DNA of 64,000 nt from Klebsiella pneumoniae (GTDB lineage: Bacteria; Myxococcota_A; UBA796; SXON01): assembly GCA_945862325.1 (NCBI GenBank), contig CAMAXZ010000008.1, forward strand, positions 61,326-125,325, read 5' to 3'. Shown piece by piece: positions 20,001 to 27,384 of the stretch; position 1 is the stretch's first letter; each line of letters opens with the position of its first letter. The translations under genes and the position numbers were made by a program. The notes under the pieces were generated by a model. The model was not told where the DNA came from, ran no database searches, and saw nothing but the letters and a program-made list of their open reading frames with translations.

Positions 20001-20130
20001 CGTCGCACACCTCGCAGGGGGTGGCCTCGCCGGAGTCCTCGTCGGTGCCGGTGCAGCCGGCGAACAGGGGCATGGCGAGGGCCAGGGAGACGAGCAGCGG
20101 TGGGAGCTGGAGCGAACGCAGCGAGCGCAT
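17041..20130 (-). CDS. Giant thrombospondin-type-3 repeat lipoprotein with duplicated domain and LamG head
   Basis: A 1029-residue lipoprotein. Its signal is of normal length (MRSLRSLQ... ending LFAGC at about residue 26), and ATG 20130 follows GGAGG. It has five parts in order: Asp-rich DxDxDG repeats (about 30-150); a ~150-residue domain ending NWFYLEIQVCPDSD; eight units of the form DTDGDGVADCVDTEECDGLDN (about 310-620); a second copy of the 150-residue domain ending NWFLLEFEVCPEA; a MopE-like unit; and a LamG/concanavalin-like domain (SSGNGYDGT, HVVVTWDRTTVRLYIDGVE, LDEVGLWDAALTDDEV). It is probably a calcium-rigidified surface adhesin. The duplicated domain I do not recognise. Confidence 0.85.
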   Translation of the reverse strand: MRSLRSLQLPPLLVSLALAMPLFAGCTGTDEDSGEATPCEVCDGVDNDGDGLVDEYFGDLDGDGVADCIDEDTELCDGLDNNADGAIDETFPDTDGDGTADCMEVEECDGVDNNGDGDTDEGFDDDGNGVADCVQETCNCEDDDGDGDVDEGMDCAYAVTLTASADDLMNVYVDGVAAGSSAGWSSLYTQTFTLPAGTHHLATYARDRAGRIAGFNAHLEVPGQSAGGYDTGAGQWRVTTTDPSTTYGAAWMTGAAVAAMQPDSAYLASSTCNGTWTYSPSGAPWVWAADCSREDLYPRNWFYLEIQVCPDSDTEACDGEDNDGDGTVDEGYVDSDFDGIADCIEVEDCDGLDNDGDGEIDEDHEDTDADGIADCLDTEECDGVDNNGDGQVDEGSPDTDGDGVGDCVDTEDCDGLDNNGDGTIDDGFSDTDGDGVADCVDTEDCDGLDNNGDGTIDEGFSDTDGDGVADCVDTEECDGLDNDGDGTVDEGYPDTDGDGTADCVDAEECDGLDNNGDGAVDEGYADTDADGLADCLDAEECDGLDNNGDGTADEGYTDTDGDGLADCVDEEICDCSDDDGDGLVDEDLDCTYAVSMATSADDTFEAWFDGASWGSATGWSVVTTLTTSTTAGTHTIAVHAEDIARAIAGFNARVEVPGATDDAWDTGLGLWLAAYQSPSAYGASSTWTTTPYAAMAADTGSLATSACTSTWGTGPTGPSGGDWVWAGGCASPGTYTDNWFLLEFEVCPEAIVDGDGDGVISSEDCDDANVAVYPGAAEVCDNGIDDDCDPTTSCDELCIDEYLYPASCGSTPFFAGPEPVLYWSGAGLSSGRLTDSSGNGYDGTVIGTVSAGDGVAGDGIEVGTSGASVSSSKPTSWTVSQWVRPDSFPTTDLDFLTSLGNGSTAYTGWAVVLNPAGRPGVYVEGGTSALEEFVYDATPVCTGAWTHVVVTWDRTTVRLYIDGVEVSSSVPGYSTIPYGSLPFVLGFDMNRYGRYLDGALDEVGLWDAALTDDEVAALFTDGACGISSY
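18361..19200 (-). repeat. Tandem coding repeats (thrombospondin type 3 units)
   Basis: Eight imperfect units of about 99 nt inside the giant lipoprotein gene, each encoding the DTDGDGxADC ... CDGLDNNGDGxxDEG block. Neighbouring units are close to identical over long stretches, so copy number could change by recombination or be mis-assembled. Confidence 0.8.
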
Positions 20131-20278
20131 GGGACGACGCCTCCGAGGGAGTGAGCGTGGACGGGGCCGGCCCCGAGGACCGCCAACCTACAGGCGCGCC
20201 CTCGCGCCCGGACCTCTCAGCCATCTCTCACGGGTCGCGGTTGACGGTGGCCGGCGACCGTGGCAAGAGCCATTTGCC

Positions 20279-20668
20279 GTGCTTCGTCTTCGCCACGTCC
20301 GAACCCGCGCCGCCCTGCTGCTCACCCTCGTGGTGTGGCTCCTCGGCTTCTTCGCGTCGGACGTGCATCATCGCGTGGTGCGCCACGTGGTCTGTGCCGA
20401 ACACGGCGAAGTGACGGAGCTCGTCGCCCACGACGCCGACGCCGACGATCGCGACGAGGGCCCCACCTACGCGCCGCTCGGCGACGCGCAAGAGCACCAC
20501 GACGGGTGCTCGCTGCCGGCCCTTCCGCCGCCGGTGTCTCCGACGCGGCTGGCCGCCTTCGCGCTGCCCCCGTGCGAGCCCACGCCGTACCACGCGCTCG
20601 CCGGCACCGACACACGCGTCACCGGCCCGCTGCGGTACGCCCCCAAGACATCGCCCCCGACGGTCTGA
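20279..20668 (+). CDS. Small membrane/exported protein with His/Cys-rich segment, head of metal-uptake operon
   Basis: A 129-residue protein read from GTG 20279. Residues ~8-26 (RAALLLTLVVWLLGFFASD) form one transmembrane or signal segment. The mature part holds HHRVVRHVVCAEHG and later EHHDGCSLPALPPP, with clustered His, Cys and Asp residues able to bind a metal. I do not recognise a named family. It lies 78 nt ahead of the outer-membrane protein of a Zn/Mn-type ABC operon on the same strand, so a role in sensing or handling the same metal is a reasonable inference. The start is uncertain because no clear Shine-Dalgarno is seen. Confidence 0.6.
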   Translation: MLRLRHVRTRAALLLTLVVWLLGFFASDVHHRVVRHVVCAEHGEVTELVAHDADADDRDEGPTYAPLGDAQEHHDGCSLPALPPPVSPTRLAAFALPPCEPTPYHALAGTDTRVTGPLRYAPKTSPPTV

Positions 20669-20732
20669 ACCCCCGCGTCACGTGAACGGCCGCGCTCCGC
20701 GCGCGTCGACATGTTCGAGGTTCAACCTGTTC

Positions 20733-20749
20733 GGGAGGCACACGCCTTG
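20733..20749 (+). promoter_or_regulatory. Shine-Dalgarno deciding a TTG start
   Basis: GGGAGG at 20733-20738 lies 8 nt before TTG 20747, which opens a short signal peptide ending AFAHA. The upstream in-frame ATG 20711 has no such box. Just upstream, at 20718-20728, is the near-palindrome AGGTTCAACCT flanked by two TGTTCG copies, a possible operator. Confidence 0.5.
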
Positions 20750-21964
20750 CCCTGTTTCTTGTACGCCTGGAGTGCGTTCGCGCACGCCCAGGACCCGCCG
20801 GCCGAAGCGCCGGCCGAAACGCCGCCCCCGGATCTCGCCGCGATCGAAGCGGCGCTCGCCGCCGACCTCGGGTCGGTCCCGGCGCGGGCCGCGCCGCCCG
20901 GCGCCATCTCCTTCCAGAGCTTGAACCCGGACATCGCCTTCATCGCGGACGTCGCCTTCGCGTACTTCACCGCGGACGAGCCGCGGATGTCCGGCGCGCA
21001 CGACCCCACCGCCAACGGCTTCACGCTTCAGCAGCTCGAGCTCTCGGTGTCGAAGTCGGTCGACCCGTACTTCCGCTTCGACTCGAACATCGTGTTCAGC
21101 CTGTTCGGTGTGGAGATCGAGGAGGTGTACGCCACGACCCTCGCGCTGCCGGGGCGGTTCCAGGTGCGGGTCGGGCAGTTCCTCACGCGGTTCGGGCGGA
21201 TCAACAACACCCACCCGCACGCGTGGGACTTCGTCGACCAGCCGTTCGCGATCGGTCGGGTGTTCGGCGGCGAGGGCAACCGCGGGCTTGGGGTCGAGGC
21301 GTCGTGGCTCGCCCCGACCCCCTGGTACGTCGAGGTGGTGGGCTCCGGCACCGCCGCGGGCGGCGAGGCCACGGCCCGCAGCTTCTACGGCGCGCAGGAC
21401 CTCGGGTTCGAGACCCCCGCGGACCTCCAGGCCACCGTGGCGGTGAAGCAATTCTTCCCCTTGTCCGACGCGCTCTCGTTGGCCTGGGGGCTGTCGGGCG
21501 CGTTCGGACCCAACGCCACGGGGATGGGCAACCGCACCGAGGTCTACGGGACCGACCTGTTCCTGAAGCTCCGCCCGGTGCGCGGCAACAGCCCGGCGAG
21601 CGTGTCGCTCACCTCGGAGTGGATCGCCCGCCGACGCCAGGTGCCCGGCGACGTGTGGACCGATGTGTCGACGTACACCCAGCTCTCCGCGCGCTTCGCG
21701 CAGCGTTGGGGCGCGGCGGCCCGTTGGGAGCTCGGCACGCCGGCCGTGGGCCAGGACGGCGCCGTGGTGGACGACACCTTGGACCCGGAGTGGTCCGCGT
21801 CCCGGCAGCGCATCGCCGCGAACCTCACCTTCTGGCCGACGGAGTTCTCGCGCCTCCGTGGGCAGGGGGAGCTCGATCTGGCCGCCTGGGACGACACGCC
21901 CGACTGGGCCGCGCTCGTCGCCTTCGAGTTCAACGTCGGCGCGCACGGCGCGCACGCCTTCTGA
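20747..21964 (+). CDS. Outer-membrane beta-barrel protein of the metal-uptake operon
   Basis: About 405 residues from the TTG start. A short signal (PCFLYAWSAFAHA) and an Ala/Pro-rich linker precede a barrel with alternating amphipathic strands (GFTLQQLELSVSKSVDPYFR, FQVRVGQFLTRFGRINNTHP, HAWDFVDQPFAIGR). The sequence style matches proteins often labelled zinc-regulated outer-membrane receptor, although no TonB box or plug domain is seen, so it is likelier to be a porin-like channel. It is followed within 10 nt by the substrate-binding protein gene and so probably provides outer-membrane entry for the same metal. The last strand ends with a His-rich tail (VGAHGAHAF). Confidence 0.7.
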   Translation: MPCFLYAWSAFAHAQDPPAEAPAETPPPDLAAIEAALAADLGSVPARAAPPGAISFQSLNPDIAFIADVAFAYFTADEPRMSGAHDPTANGFTLQQLELSVSKSVDPYFRFDSNIVFSLFGVEIEEVYATTLALPGRFQVRVGQFLTRFGRINNTHPHAWDFVDQPFAIGRVFGGEGNRGLGVEASWLAPTPWYVEVVGSGTAAGGEATARSFYGAQDLGFETPADLQATVAVKQFFPLSDALSLAWGLSGAFGPNATGMGNRTEVYGTDLFLKLRPVRGNSPASVSLTSEWIARRRQVPGDVWTDVSTYTQLSARFAQRWGAAARWELGTPAVGQDGAVVDDTLDPEWSASRQRIAANLTFWPTEFSRLRGQGELDLAAWDDTPDWAALVAFEFNVGAHGAHAF

Positions 21965-21974
21965 GGGGGATCTC

Positions 21975-22871
21975 ATGCGTCTGCTCTGGATCATCGCCAT
22001 CCTCGCCGCGCTGCTCCCACGGCCGGCGCACGCCGCGCTCCGCGTCGTCGCCTCGGTGCCGGATCTCGCCGCGATCGCCAAAGAGGTGGGCCAGGACCGC
22101 GTGACGGTCAGCTCGATGTCGCTCGCGACGCAGGACCCCCACTTCGTCGACGCCCGGCCGAACCTCGCGCTCGACCTGTCCCGGGCGGACCTGCTGCTCG
22201 TGGTCGGGCTCGACCTCGAGGTCGGCTGGCTGCCCAACCTGATGACCGGCGCCCGCAACGCGAAGGTGCAGGTCGGGTCGCCCGGGTACCTCGACTGCTC
22301 GCAGTTCGTCCGTCTGCTCGAGGTGCCGACGCAGAAGCTCGAGCGCTCGATGGGGGACGTCCATCCCGGCGGAAACCCCCATTACCTCTACGATCCTCGA
22401 AACGGCGCGCTGGTCGCGCGCGGGGTGGCGGCGCGCCTCGGCCAGCTCGATCCCGCCAACCGCGCGGCGTACGTCAGCGCGGCGGAGGCCTTCGTCGCGC
22501 GCCTGGAGGCTGGGCGCGTACGCTGGGAGGCGGCGCTCGCCCCCTTGCGCGGCAAGGAGGTGGTGACGCACCACCGATCGATGTCGTACCTGGCGAACTG
22601 GCTCGGGTTCACCGTGCCGATCAACGTCGAGCCGAAGCCGGGCATCCCGCCGAGCCCGTCGCACGTCGCGCAGGTGCTCGCCATGATGCAGCAGCACGGC
22701 ATCCGGCACGTGTTCATCGAGACGTACTACCCGGACGCCACGGCGGTGCTGGTGCAGTCGAAGACCTCGGCGAAGCTCGTGAAGGTGCCGGGAGGGACGG
22801 ACTTCGCCGCGGGCGAGACGTACCTCGGGCGCTTCGACGCGCTCGCGAAGCTGCTCGCGGGGGCATCGTGA
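21975..22871 (+). CDS. Zinc/manganese-type ABC transporter substrate-binding protein (cluster A-I)
   Basis: A 298-residue periplasmic protein with a classical signal peptide (MRLLWIIAILAALLPRPAHA). DPHFVDARP and DVHPGGNPHYLYDP carry the histidines that bind the metal in the ZnuA/MntC/TroA fold, and VVTHHRSMSYLANWLGF plus the late FIETYYPD segment complete the family pattern. It delivers Zn2+ or Mn2+ to the membrane permease encoded three genes downstream. ATG 21975 follows GAGGGGG. The stop overlaps the next gene as GTGA. Metal identity is not decidable from sequence; the His-rich ligands favour zinc. Confidence 0.9.
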   Translation: MRLLWIIAILAALLPRPAHAALRVVASVPDLAAIAKEVGQDRVTVSSMSLATQDPHFVDARPNLALDLSRADLLLVVGLDLEVGWLPNLMTGARNAKVQVGSPGYLDCSQFVRLLEVPTQKLERSMGDVHPGGNPHYLYDPRNGALVARGVAARLGQLDPANRAAYVSAAEAFVARLEAGRVRWEAALAPLRGKEVVTHHRSMSYLANWLGFTVPINVEPKPGIPPSPSHVAQVLAMMQQHGIRHVFIETYYPDATAVLVQSKTSAKLVKVPGGTDFAAGETYLGRFDALAKLLAGAS

Positions 22872-23662
22872 TCGCGCTCGTCCTGGTCGCGTGTACGTTC
22901 GCGCCCGGCCGCGGCTGGGGCGAGCTGACGTCGGCCGCGCTGGACGCGCGCTACGAGCCCGGCGCGGCGCGCGATCTCGGCGACGGTCGGACGCTGACCA
23001 ACCTCGGCTACGAAGTGACGATCGCGAGCTTCGTGCTGGACTTCGGCGAGCTCGAGCTGCTCGAGCTCCAAGGGGGCGGCTCGGCCACCTTCGACCCCGC
23101 GAACCCCCCTCCGGGCTACACCCTTTGCCACGGCGGCCACTGCCACAGCGAGAGCGGCGCCCTCGTCGACTACGCGGACGTCGCCGCGGAGCTCGCCGGG
23201 GACGACGCCTCGTTCTCGCCGGTGGTCCGCTTCCCGGTCGACGCGCCGGCCGACCTCGTGGCGGGCGCGTCGTGGGCGCTCCCGCTGCCCGACGAGGACC
23301 TCGGGGCCGTCGCGATCACCAAGACCCGCCTCGGCGTCTCCGGCGTCGCGCTGCGCGGCGAGGTGAGCGACGGCGCGGGGTGGACCGCGCCGCTCGACGT
23401 CGCCCTCGCGCTCGACGCCGCGCTCGAAGGCGGGATCGACCTCGTCTTCGGGCGTGACGAAGACCCCTCCGCGTCGGTCGGCTTCCGGGTGTCGCCCGGC
23501 GGGACCGTGTTCGACGACCTCGACTTCACCGCGCTCGCCACGGAGTCCGTCGGGGTCGTGCTCGACGACGCCCTCGATCCGGGCGCCGAGCCCCTCCTCG
23601 CCGCGATCCTCGCGGTGGAGCCCGTCCCGACCGTCACCCGAAGCCCCTGGAGTGCACGATGA
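22868..23662 (+). CDS. Lipoprotein of the metal-uptake operon with CHGGHCHSE metal-ligand motif
   Basis: A 264-residue lipoprotein (GTG start, signal MIALVLVAC with the cysteine at position 9). I do not recognise the family. Around residues 81-95 LCHGGHCHSESG is a compact cluster of two Cys and three His, likely a metal site. The rest looks beta-rich (VAITKTRLGVSGVALRGEV). Its start overlaps the stop of the substrate-binding protein and its stop overlaps the next lipoprotein (ATGA), so it is made together with the transporter. A role as an outer-membrane-anchored metal acceptor or sensor is inferred from context. Confidence 0.7.
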   Translation: MIALVLVACTFAPGRGWGELTSAALDARYEPGAARDLGDGRTLTNLGYEVTIASFVLDFGELELLELQGGGSATFDPANPPPGYTLCHGGHCHSESGALVDYADVAAELAGDDASFSPVVRFPVDAPADLVAGASWALPLPDEDLGAVAITKTRLGVSGVALRGEVSDGAGWTAPLDVALALDAALEGGIDLVFGRDEDPSASVGFRVSPGGTVFDDLDFTALATESVGVVLDDALDPGAEPLLAAILAVEPVPTVTRSPWSAR

Positions 23663-24108
23663 TCCTGGTCCTCACGTCCCTGCTCCTCGCTTGCGCCGCC
23701 GAAGAAGAGAGCATCGAAGAACACGCCTGCGAGCACGCCACCGAAGCCGGCGGCGCCCTGACCGCCGGCGCCACGCGCGAAGACGCCCCCGAGCTCCCGC
23801 TCGACGGCGAGCCCTACACCGTGACCCTCGTCGACGGCGCCTCGGGCTTCCTCGCGGTGCCCGTCACGGGCGACACCGCGGCGCTGCTGTTCGCCGGCAC
23901 CGCCGACGTCGTGACCGGCTTCTACGAGGGCGACACCGCGGTGACGCTCCCGGAGGCCGCGCCGATCGAGGACTGCGCCGACGACATCCCCGCGCACTAC
24001 GACCTCGACTTCCACGAGGCCGGCACGTGGTACCTCGAGGTCGGCCCGGCGGCCGTCTCCGAGGTCTGGCTGCTCCTGGGCGAGGGCGCGCACGGGCACG
24101 AGGAATGA
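23659..24108 (+). CDS. Small acidic lipoprotein of the metal-uptake operon
   Basis: A 149-residue lipoprotein. The signal [12 protein letters not shown] has no positive charge. [17 protein letters not shown] right after the lipid cysteine offers His/Cys/Glu ligands, and the protein ends GEGAHGHEE. The middle is a small beta-sandwich-like domain ([20 protein letters not shown]) as in pre-peptidase-type or metal-binding periplasmic proteins. It overlaps both neighbours by 4 nt. It probably binds the transported metal in the periplasm; no named family is recognised. Confidence 0.7.
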   Translation: MILVLTSLLLACAAEEESIEEHACEHATEAGGALTAGATREDAPELPLDGEPYTVTLVDGASGFLAVPVTGDTAALLFAGTADVVTGFYEGDTAVTLPEAAPIEDCADDIPAHYDLDFHEAGTWYLEVGPAAVSEVWLLLGEGAHGHEE

Positions 24109-24812
24109 GGACCGACCCGCTGATCCGCTGTGAAGCCCTCGAGGTGGGCCACTCCGGGAGGCCGTTGCTCCCGCCGGTCACCCTCAGCCTCGGGCGCGGG
24201 GAGTTCTGGGCCGTGGTCGGGCGCAACGGCGCGGGGAAGACCACGTGGTTCCGGACGCTCCTCGGCCTCCTTCCGGCGGTCGGCGGGCGCGTCACGCGCG
24301 GTCCGGGCACGCGGGTCTCCTACGTGCCGCAGCGCAGCGACTACGACGCCCTGTGGCCCGTCACCGCGCGCCAGGTGGTGGAGATGGGCGTCGAGCGCGG
24401 CGCCTCGTTCCTCACGCCCTTCGGCGGCCGCGCGGACGTGGACGACGCGCTCGCCGCGGTCGACGCGACCACGCTGGCGCCGCACCCCTTCCGCGCCTTG
24501 TCGGAGGGACAGAAGCAGCGCGTCCTGCTCGCGCGCGTCGTCGCAAGCCGCGCGGAGCTCGCCCTGCTCGACGAGCCGACCGCCGCCATGGACGCCGTCG
24601 CCGAGCGCGAGGCCTTCGCCCTGCTCGACGTCGTGCGTCGTCGGTACGGCACGACGTTCGTGGTCGTGAGCCACTTTCTCGGCGTCGCCCGGGAGCTCGC
24701 GGACCACGTCCTGTTCCTCGACCGCGACGCGTCCTCCGCGATCGTGGGCTCGTCGGCGGAGGTGTTCGCGCATCCCGCGTTCCGCGCGCGCTACGAGGGC
24801 GCGCATGCCTGA
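24105..24812 (+). CDS. Zinc/manganese-type ABC transporter ATPase
   Basis: A 235-residue ABC ATPase. Walker A is [10 protein letters not shown] (residues ~39-48), the signature is LSEGQKQR, Walker B is LALLDEP and the switch histidine is in VVSHFLG. It hydrolyses ATP to drive the permease encoded by the next gene, with which it overlaps by 8 nt. The gene order substrate-binding protein, (two lipoproteins), ATPase, permease is a ZnuABC/MntABC-type arrangement with two inserted genes. ATG 24105 overlaps the previous stop as ATGA. Confidence 0.9.
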   Translation: MRTDPLIRCEALEVGHSGRPLLPPVTLSLGRGEFWAVVGRNGAGKTTWFRTLLGLLPAVGGRVTRGPGTRVSYVPQRSDYDALWPVTARQVVEMGVERGASFLTPFGGRADVDDALAAVDATTLAPHPFRALSEGQKQRVLLARVVASRAELALLDEPTAAMDAVAEREAFALLDVVRRRYGTTFVVVSHFLGVARELADHVLFLDRDASSAIVGSSAEVFAHPAFRARYEGAHA

Positions 24813-25641
24813 TCCGACGTGGGCGGACTTCGTGGCCGGATGGCCGATCTTCCGCGATCCGGTGCTCTGCGGCGCGCTCGCCGGCGCCGCGCTCGGACTG
24901 CTCGGCGTGTACGTCGTGCTTCGGCGCATGGTGTTCATGGCCGCGGTGCTCTCGCAGTCGGCCGGGTTCGGCGTGGCGCTCGCCATCTGGGTCGGCATGC
25001 TCGCCGACGCCCACGTCGAGCCGATGATCGGCGCGATCGTCGCGGCCTTGGGCGCGAGCGCGCTCTTCAGCTTGCGGCCGGAGCGGGTGCACCTCTCCCG
25101 CGAGGCGCTCCTCGCCGTCGCGTGGGTGGCGGCCGGCGCCGGCGCGCTCGTGCTCGGGGGAAAGATCAGCGCGGAAGCGCACGACATCGAGTCGATCCTC
25201 TTCGGGTCGGCCGTGCTCGTGCGTCCGGTCGACCTCTGGCTCGTGGGCGCGGCGGCGGTGCTCACCGTCGGCGCCCACGCGTGGCTCGGCCGCGGGCTCG
25301 TGTTCGCCGGCTTCGATCCGCAGGTCGCGCGTGTGCACGGGCTGCCGGTCGCCGCGCTCGACCTCGGCCTCTGGGTGCTCGTCGCGGTGGTGGTCTCGGT
25401 GTCCACCCGCGCCCTCGGCGCCCTGCCGGTGCTCGCCTTCTCGGTGCTGCCCGCGATGGCCGCGCTGCTCCTCATACCGAGGTTGTCGCTCGTCTTTCCT
25501 GCGGCGGCCGGCATCGGCGCGGTGTCCGGCGGCCTCGGATACCTCCTCGCCTTCTTCGAGTCCTGGCCGGTCGGCGCTTCGCAGTCGCTCGTGGCCGTGG
25601 GGTTCGTGCTCGTGGCGGCGTTGGTGCGGGCGGTCGTGTAG
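24805..25641 (+). CDS. Zinc/manganese-type ABC transporter permease
   Basis: A 278-residue integral membrane protein with about eight hydrophobic spans. LGVYVVLRRMVFMAAVLSQS followed by AGFGVALAIW matches the conserved second region of ABC-3 (ZnuB/MntB) permeases, and ILFGSAVLV and LVFAGFDPQVARVHGLPV match the cytosolic loops that couple to the ATPase. It forms the channel for Zn2+ or Mn2+ across the inner membrane. It is the last gene of the overlapping operon; a small membrane-protein gene follows after 51 nt. Confidence 0.9.
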   Translation: MPDPTWADFVAGWPIFRDPVLCGALAGAALGLLGVYVVLRRMVFMAAVLSQSAGFGVALAIWVGMLADAHVEPMIGAIVAALGASALFSLRPERVHLSREALLAVAWVAAGAGALVLGGKISAEAHDIESILFGSAVLVRPVDLWLVGAAAVLTVGAHAWLGRGLVFAGFDPQVARVHGLPVAALDLGLWVLVAVVVSVSTRALGALPVLAFSVLPAMAALLLIPRLSLVFPAAAGIGAVSGGLGYLLAFFESWPVGASQSLVAVGFVLVAALVRAVV

Positions 25642-25692
25642 GCGCGACGTCGCCGGCGCCGGGGCCACGCGGATCAGGCTACGTGGGCCGCG

Positions 25693-25884
25693 ATGGAATC
25701 GCCCTGGCTGATCACCGCGTTCAAGGTCATCGCCACGGTGTTGATGCTCCTGAACCTGACGTTCCACGGCACGGTCGCCCTGTTCGTCGGCGGGCCCTTG
25801 GGGCTGGCGATCTTCCTCGTGGGGTTCGTCGGGATGTGGACCGCCGCGTGGGTCGTGCTGCGTCGTCGGGACGGTCCCCCGTGA
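25693..25884 (+). CDS. Small two-helix membrane protein
   Basis: 63 residues with two hydrophobic spans (LITAFKVIATVLMLLNLTF and LFVGGPLGLAIFLVGFVGMW) and a basic C-terminus (LRRRDGPP) that should face the cytoplasm. Unknown function. It is in the same orientation as the metal ABC operon, 51 nt downstream of the permease, and converges on a lipoprotein gene 19 nt away. The ATG is the only reasonable start. Confidence 0.55.
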   Translation: MESPWLITAFKVIATVLMLLNLTFHGTVALFVGGPLGLAIFLVGFVGMWTAAWVVLRRRDGPP

Positions 25885-25907
25885 GCGCGCCCGCCGAGGC
25901 GCGTCAC
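25881..25907. terminator. Bidirectional terminator hairpin between convergent genes
   Basis: GTGAgCGCGCC pairs with GGCGCGTCAC (10 bp, one bulge, short loop). Both stop codons (TGA on plus, TCA as the minus stop) lie inside the stem. There is no T-tract, so termination strength is uncertain. Confidence 0.4.
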
Positions 25908-26299
25908 TGGACCGTGACGTCGATCGCCGCCGACACCGCCGCGCAGCCGTCCTCGCCCTCGTCACACAGAAGCCCGTCCGCCGCTTCGACCGCGTCGCCG
26001 TCGGCGTAGAACAGCGCCGCTTCGAGGGTGTGATCGCCCGGGTCGACCGTGACGGTGAAGTTCGTCGTGCCGACCTGGAGCGCCTCGGCGCCGTCCACGC
26101 GCACGACCACGTGGCCGATCGGCGCGCCCTCGGAGTGCTTCGCGGGGTCCTGGAGCGAGAAGCCCTCGATGACGAGCGCCGACGCGATGTCGACGCCGGT
26201 GAGCACGTCGCCGTCGGAGGGCACGAGCCACGCGACGGTCGGGGCGTCGACGGGTGTTTCGGGTTCGGCGCAGGCGAGGAGGGTGAGCAGGGTGATCAT
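25904..26299 (-). CDS. Small lipoprotein with Ig-like fold, coupled to ADP-ribosylglycohydrolase
   Basis: 131 residues. The signal [10 protein letters not shown] is uncharged and puts the lipid cysteine at position 10. The mature part reads like a single beta-sandwich (TVAWLVPSDGDVLTGVDIAS, GHVVVRVDGAEALQVG, DPGDHTLEAALFYADGD), as in domains that assess or bind ligands on surface proteins. It contains a probable disulfide pair (LLCDEGEDGCAA). ATG 26299 overlaps the upstream ADP-ribosylglycohydrolase stop as ATGA, so it is the third gene of the ArsR-methyltransferase operon. Function unknown. Confidence 0.7.
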   Translation of the reverse strand: MITLLTLLACAEPETPVDAPTVAWLVPSDGDVLTGVDIASALVIEGFSLQDPAKHSEGAPIGHVVVRVDGAEALQVGTTNFTVTVDPGDHTLEAALFYADGDAVEAADGLLCDEGEDGCAAVSAAIDVTVQ

Positions 26300-27384
26300 G
26301 TCGTGGGCTCGCCGACCAGCACCCGCGGATGCCACGGCCCGGAGGCCCCCCACGGCGCGCGCGGGTTCGCGTCGAGCACCCGCGCCCTCCACGCGGCCGG
26401 GATCGCGGAGGCGCCGTGGCGAGCGCCGAGGAGCGCGCCGACGATGGCGCCGTTGGTGTCGGCGTCCCCGCCGCGGTTCACGGTGTCGACGAGGGCCGCG
26501 CGCCAATCGGCGGCGTGGCGGAGCTGCCAGAACGCGACGCGGAACGCGACGCGCACGAAGCCCTGCATCGAACCGGCGAGGTGGAGCCCGGACGCCGCTC
26601 CGGACGGCCAACCGGCGGGCGGCGTCGCCTCGCCGTTGAGCCACGGGTCGGCGCGGGACGCGGCGTCGAGATCGTGGTGAAGGTCGGCGTGGGCGGCGGC
26701 CCAGCGCGCATCGCCCGCCGGGAGGGGCGAGCGCGTCGGCGCTTCCGCGCGCGCGACGTCCAGCCCGGCACGCGCGGCCTCGACCATCCCGGCGGCGTCG
26801 GCTCCGCCGACCCCGGCGGCCAGCGCGTCGGCGTAGGCGACGTTCGCGAGCAGACAACGAGGGTCGGCGTGGGTGATCCCCGCGTCGGCGAGGGCCCACG
26901 CGCGTCGGATCGTGGGGTCCGTCAAGGTGCCGAGAGGCGCGGCGCGCATCAAGGCGCCGTTGCCCGCGGCCTTGCCGCCGGAGGCGTCCCACGCGGCGAA
27001 GCCGGCGCGCGACGGCGGGTGGCGCTTCAGGGCGTGCAAGGAGCCGCGCGTCTGGTTGCCGACGTCGAACGCCTCGGCCACCCACGCCGTGTAGCGGGCG
27101 GCGAGGGCGTCGAGCGCGGCGGACGACGGCGGCGCCGCGCCGTGCTCGGCGAGTGTCGCCGCGAGGCAGCAGGCCATCTGGGTGTCATCGGTGATCTGCC
27201 CGGCGACGAGGCCGAAGGGGCCGCCGCCGACCACGTCGGTGTGCGGGCCGGTGAGGGCAGGGGCCCACGGCGCGGGGGCCGGCCCGGTGAACTCGAGGGT
27301 GGTGCCGTAGGCGTCGCCCACTGCGGCGCCGAGCAGCACGCCGAGGCGACGGTCGAGGACGTCAGCGGAGGGCGGGGGGTTCAT
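26296..27384 (-). CDS. ADP-ribosylglycohydrolase (ARH/DraG family)
   Basis: About 362 residues. [13 protein letters not shown] at the N-terminus, [13 protein letters not shown] (metal-binding DDT) and the late [19 protein letters not shown] are the three signature blocks of the family that removes ADP-ribose from proteins or small molecules using two Mg2+/Mn2+ ions. It is a cytosolic enzyme with no signal peptide. ATG 27384 overlaps the stop of the ArsR-methyltransferase as ATGA, and its own stop overlaps the next lipoprotein. The pairing with a methyltransferase regulator opposite ahcY is unusual and may connect NAD and SAM metabolism (inference). Confidence 0.9.
   Translation of the reverse strand: MNPPPSADVLDRRLGVLLGAAVGDAYGTTLEFTGPAPAPWAPALTGPHTDVVGGGPFGLVAGQITDDTQMACCLAATLAEHGAAPPSSAALDALAARYTAWVAEAFDVGNQTRGSLHALKRHPPSRAGFAAWDASGGKAAGNGALMRAAPLGTLTDPTIRRAWALADAGITHADPRCLLANVAYADALAAGVGGADAAGMVEAARAGLDVARAEAPTRSPLPAGDARWAAAHADLHHDLDAASRADPWLNGEATPPAGWPSGAASGLHLAGSMQGFVRVAFRVAFWQLRHAADWRAALVDTVNRGGDADTNGAIVGALLGARHGASAIPAAWRARVLDANPRAPWGASGPWHPRVLVGEPTT

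Noticed and set aside
20640..20745. Zur or MntR box upstream of the metal operon
   Set aside because: Only a short palindrome (AGGTTCAACCT) is present; it does not match the classical Zur consensus and is noted only as a possible operator.
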